Positions 59,542-64,000 of a DNA stretch of 64,000 nucleotides are shown piece after piece (position 1 is the first letter of the stretch; every line of letters starts with the position of its first letter). Under the pieces are notes generated by a model. That model made no database searches. It had not been told where the DNA came from and saw only the letters and a list, made by a program, of their open reading frames with translations. This DNA comes from Parus major (Eukaryota; Chordata; Aves; Passeriformes; Paridae). The DNA lies in NCBI RefSeq assembly GCF_001522545.3, contig NC_031768.1, positions 92,986,230 through 93,050,229 of the forward strand, in the 5' to 3' direction. The position numbers were made by a program, and so were the translations under genes.

Positions 59542-60210
59542 AACTTCCTGGGCTTGCCTTCATCCATCCAGACAGAATTTCTGACAATGAAGAGGACTAG
59601 AGAACCAGAGTAAATCCTAAGATGGAATCCATCCAGATGCCTTGATCCAGAATTATCCTTATATTCCCTATTTGTTTAGACCTATGCCTTCTGTATGGCA
59701 GGAGATACTGTGGTAACCAATGAGCCATCACTGGGAAGTCACCATAAACTCTGGAGTTTTACATTTGGATGAGCAATAGCTCATAAGAGTTGTAAGAGCC
59801 GAAAGTTCTGGAAATTAAGCAACTTACAAATGTCCCAAAGCAACTCTGAATGGCTTAGTCTCAGATGTATCTCCCAATTAACTACTCCTGGGGTACTTCC
59901 TTCCCATTCCCCTGCACACACAGGTTTTCTTTTAAATCCCCATCTCCTCAAGTCAACTTCATTTCATAGTGAGAATAAAACAGCAGCACAAAGCTGGAGA
60001 CTGCGTGCAACTGAAAAGACCAAAAACAATAACATTTGTTTTCAGAATTATTTGATCTATAATGAACTGCAAATTCAGTAGAGTACCAGCTCGCAACAAC
60101 TATGCCCTTTACCAGCAAGAGCTGAGAAAGAACAATGACAAAACAAGTCAAAAATGTGGATCTCCTGGAGAGAGAGCTTCTGGCACAGCAGGGCAACATA
60201 AACAAGTGTA

Positions 60211-60645
60211 CTATATATAGGACTGGTCCTTGGTTGAATACACAGATGTTAAAGATGACCTCAAACAGAACCCCTGTTCAGATACACAAAAAATTACATA
60301 GGATAGCTGTGTGGTTTGAAGCCTGGGCTGGATGCCAGTAGCTTCCAGTTTCCCTTTTTCCCAGTTCAGTTTATACCGACGGCCCCCGGCCTTTGTTGAC
60401 ACACAGGCAGTGATAGTGAGGAAGTTTCGATCTTCTGGGAAATCACGCACGGCTCTTTTTGTCAGCCAGTCATGCCAGAGGCCCTGGGGACAGACCCTTG
60501 TCTCAGGCTGTGTGCTCCTCACAGCAGAGGCTGTGTCTTGCTTTGGGCACATACCCCTCCCAGTGTGGTTTGTCTCCCAAAGTGGGCAGCCATGAAACAT
60601 TCCCACACTGCCCCATAGCATGCTCTCCTGTCCCTCATTAAGCAT
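60211..60645 (-). repeat. Unidentified interspersed repeat, copy 2, with 144-codon frame
   Basis: This segment holds the second copy of the shared core (60378-60404). The - strand is open for 144 codons, among the longest frames outside gap, CR1 and CD200R1 shadows. It includes C-V-S-T-K-A-G-G-R-R-Y-K-L-N-W-E-K-G-K. The overlapping + strand frames and the lack of any domain argue against a host gene. A fragment of an unnamed retroelement is my preferred reading. Confidence 0.3.
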
Positions 60646-61112
60646 TCATTTACTCCCCAAATTTAAAGTATTAACTATGGAATTTAAAGTATTAACTTTT
60701 GAAACTGAAAAGGAGAGTTTTTTTAATACTTTATTTATGTATCTATGTTTATGGCCTAATATCTCCTATATTCTGTTGTACTATTTTACTGTAAAAGTAT
60801 GAGATGTTTATATCTACATTAGATCAGAGAGGATTGGAGAGATTTATGCAATGTGTATTCTAACACTGACACAAAATGTTTGCTTACAGGGAGAGGGGGA
60901 AGAAAGTATGGATTCTGTGTTTTAGAAGTAATGAAATTGTTAATGGAGATGAATTTAAAATATGCCCTTTGGCAACATAGTGGTTCCAAAGAATCAAAAT
61001 GCTTTTGAACTCTGTTCTGTACTTCATAAGTTTTTGGTTTATTCTGGGCAACAATCCTTAAATAATACAATATGATGATAAATTATGAATATTGGACAAC
61101 CCCCTACCCCCT

Positions 61113-61243
61113 TGAAATTAGTTGGTTAGAGCATAGTGATAGTAATGTCAAGGTTGTGAGTTCGATCTCTGTATGAGAAATTCACTTAAGAGCTGGACCT
61201 GATGATCATTGTGGGTCCCTTCCAACTCAGAATATTCTGTGAT
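61113..61243 (+). mobile_element. tRNA-derived SINE with CR1-like tail (TguSINE1-like)
   Basis: The head (about 61119-61176) is tRNA-like: 'agttggttagagc' covers the D-arm/A-box region, an anticodon-arm equivalent follows, then 'gagttcgatct' as B-box/T-arm. The order and wording fit a tRNA-Ile origin. From about 61177 a body reading 'ttcacttaagagctggac' leads to 'tgatgatcattgtgggtcc', 'cttccaactcag' and 'attctgtgat', which is a CR1 3' end. This tRNA-Ile head plus CR1 tail architecture is, from memory, that of the passerine SINE TguSINE1, which moves using CR1 machinery. The 5' end is damaged and the anticodon region mutated, so this is neither a functional tRNA gene nor a young copy. Confidence 0.82.
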
Positions 61244-64000
61244 ATTAATGGAAATGCATCTCTTTTAAAGAAATTTTTCCCACAGTCTTCCTCTAGGCTT
61301 CATTAAGAAAAAGTTAAGATGGTTCTCAGAATCTTATTTCTTAATAAAAATTACCCAGGAGTAGCAGGCTTCAAGAAGACAAATTTTCTATCATATAATA
61401 TACTTCAGCTTCAGGAATAATTGAATTTGAGAGAAGACATGCTTGCACTGTTTTATACATTTTTCTCTGGATTCTGAATGTCAAATAATTTGCTGTGTTT
61501 CTTTGAGAGCTGAAAGAAATTAGGTCAAATTTACCTCTTTAAAGATCCCTTCAATGTTTTCGTGATTAATTGATTGAATCTAATTTATTCATTCTTCTTT
61601 TTGCCAATCTAGAAAAGAGCTGAACTTGAACAAAATTTAATCTGTCAGTTCTGAGACAGAAGCACACAACTCTCAAGACAAAGATTAGGTAAATGTTATA
61701 CTCCACCTTTTCTTGGGGCAGGAAAAGGTGTTAGTATTTTTCCAAAATGTTTTCATTCACTTTGCCCAAAAAGTGTTACTTGGTGTAATGACTTTGTAAG
61801 ACTCTTTCCCCCTGCTTTCTCCCACTTTGGTAAAGCTAATTTCCTGTCTATTAAAAGTCTTCTTGTGTAAAACCCTGCATAACAAATAGCATGGCTGGTG
61901 AAACAAATAAAGCCTGCATGCTCCTCATAAAGGCATTACTTTGGACCATTTTCCTCTTCTTAATTGCACAAAATGTGTAGAAAAATAATTATCTTTGAGA
62001 TTTCCATCAGGTTCAAAAGTTTACTTGGTGAAGATGGAAGGTTTAGGAAAGACTACTAACTCACCTGAAAAAAAAAAAAATCTATCTCCTTTTACTTCAT
62101 ATTAAGAAAACATTATACTCAAGAATTTTTGCCAGAAAAACGTTAGAGTGAGGGTAGATTAGAAATAATTTAGCCATTGTTTAAGCAGTGGGAACAAGAT
62201 GATGAAGGGATGAAGGCCTCCACGTTTGTCCTACATTATTTATGTAATTTCTGATATGGACACATATACTGCTGATATTAAGCCTGAAATCAGCATTCTT
62301 CTTCACAGACTTGTCTCATTCAGCTAAAGAGTTTTCAAAGAGATTAGCAATTTAGCTCTAAATGTTTCACCCAAAACAGAAATTCACTATAAGGATGCCA
62401 TTCTTAGTTCTGTAATTTTGTCATGTTTTCAAAAGAAATTATTTCTATTTATTTCAGTGCAAGTAAAGGCAATAAAACCTAAGGATATGGTGATGTCTTC
62501 TTGTTTGTCTTAAAACTAGCTACATTTCTTTATTCCAATCAAAATATTTCAAGCCACTGGAATGTATTGTAATCTGGTTCCTTTGTGCATTTGGGATCAA
62601 AAATAGCCAAGATACTTCATTTTTTAAATAGTCTTCTATATTGTAGAGCTGATTGGTTTTCCTCCTAATAAAAAGTTAATTAAAGTCTGCTGCATACAGT
62701 TGGATTCATTTCATAACACAGCACATGATGCACAGCTCTACCACAAAGAAACCCCCTCAATTCTTTCTGTTCCTTTTCTTTTTTTGCTTGGTTTGCTTAA
62801 ACAAGGGAAATTTCATCATGTGAAATGTGTGCCAGGATAAATTCTGCACTCAGTCCTTCCCACTGTTCCCCATCCAACCACATTCATTTAAAAGATGTGT
62901 CCCCATTCCACAAGGATGTTCCTTTCCTGCAAGCCAAACCTTCTGCTTTGGCACAAACACACTAGAAAACTGGGTGATGAAGCCTAGAGCTGTGCTCTGA
63001 TCTCACACCATTTGCTGCTTTGGGATATGCTCCCAAGAAACTCACTTGGCAGAGAAGGAGACATTTCGTACCTCTGCCACATCCCCAGCTGATTCTCAAA
63101 GAAAGACCTGACTCAAAGAAAGATTCCACATCATAGGGCAGTGAAACCCAAAGTCCATTCCATTCATGGATGCTGTCAAAAGATGTCATAAAACATGGTT
63201 GGTACCATTTCCAACCTGCATGTTGTACCTGTAGATAGGAACAGAGCAACAACTTTCCCAATTCTCTACTATATGTGCAAAAGACCTTTTTTCAGTGGAA
63301 GATTCATCACTCAACAGAGCAAAAATTCAGGGTCCTCAAGGTAGAGCACAGAGAAATGTGTATGCAAAAGAAATAAAGTATCTGTGTCGCTGACATCTGT
63401 CAGCGTTAGTGTCATAACTGAAGCCCCATGATCAGTTTGCTGAGTGGTTACAGTGTGACCTTTGTCTTTTTCAACCTCAGATCTCTAAGTCATAAATTTA
63501 AGAGAAAAAGAATTCTTTTTAAGACCTCAAGGTATTTTACAGAGGAGGAAACTGATGCATGCTGAGATGATGCAAATGTGGTGATCAATTTAGGCAGCAA
63601 TAGAGCGGGACAGTTCTGAGAAGAAGAATCTGAGAAGAAAAATCTGGTGGATTTCTGGAAGAGCAGTGTTATGTTCCAATTGTTTCAAAACTAGAAGGGA
63701 AAATAGAAGAAAGTTTTGTGGTTTTTTTCCTCTCAGTAAACCAATCATAGGTCAATCAATGCTTTCAGTAAAAAAAAAATAAAAACCATCTGGTTCTTCA
63801 TCAGCTGTGCAGTACATACTCTTCCAGTTACTGTCAGTTCCTAGCTCTTCAAAGGATTCAGGACTTTCTTTTTCACCCCTTCCAAAACAGAACAATAAGG
63901 ACTGTAGAGACCAAAATTATTCAACTACACAGTACAGTTTCCTCAATAAAAACCAGCTGGTACTGCAAAAAACAACAGCTCAGCCATGGACTAGCTTGCT
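61244..64000. other. Intergenic, no gene recognised
   Basis: AT-rich, with a poly-A run near 62071. The frame at 62962-63261 (- strand, 99 codons) has no family features. No exon, RNA gene or repeat family is recognised up to the window end. Confidence 0.6.

Noticed and set aside
61113..61176. Possible functional tRNA gene
   Set aside because: The 5' end is damaged, the anticodon arm and B box are mutated, and a CR1-like tail follows directly. It is a SINE head.
1..64000. Prokaryotic-type systems (operons, CRISPR arrays, defence islands)
   Set aside because: The sequence is avian nuclear DNA with spliced exons and CR1 retroelements. No direct-repeat/spacer arrays or compact gene runs occur.

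Overview
The window is vertebrate nuclear DNA from a bird, probably a passerine. The evidence is a single spliced immune-receptor gene, four CR1-type retroelement 3' ends, and a tRNA-headed SINE with a CR1-like tail that resembles the passerine TguSINE1 family. There is no operon structure, CRISPR array or prokaryotic signal. The DNA is mostly AT-rich and gene-poor. One assembly gap of 460 N lies at 28851-29310.

The one gene I can support is a CD200 receptor (CD200R1) on the + strand, with coding exons between 7221 and 22918. Its six exons join in frame with GT/AG borders: a signal-peptide exon, an 11.1-kb first intron, an IgV-like exon, an IgC2-like exon, a transmembrane exon, a short cytoplasmic exon, and a final exon carrying three tyrosines. 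The joined reading frame is 927 nt (308 residues). A second possible tail exon (22534-22611) ends in its own stop and would give a tail without tyrosines. The membrane segment has no charged residue, so the protein looks like the inhibitory rather than the adaptor-paired type. The membrane-distal tyrosine sits in an N-V-I-Y / V-x-Y-x-x-V context instead of the N-P-x-Y known from mammals. This is the most interesting point in the window.

Layout: 1-2439, no recognisable gene; 2440-3868, decayed CR1 LINE; 3869-7220, AT-rich DNA with a GC-rich LTR-like fragment (5940-6204) and the region before the first coding exon; 7221-22918, CD200R1 with a small CR1 tail in intron 2; 22919-about 24815, probable 3' UTR containing another CR1; 24816-64000, a long stretch with no gene I can support. 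That last stretch contains the gap with its flanking 15-bp purine-rich minisatellite, a 37-bp tandem duplication, a GC-rich patch near 48 kb, a few weak exon-like or ORF-like signals, an unidentified repeat pair near 59.4 and 60.4 kb, and the SINE at 61.1 kb. All four CR1-related 3' ends point the same way as the gene.

All calls come from reading the sequence and from memory of the families. No alignment or database search was run.
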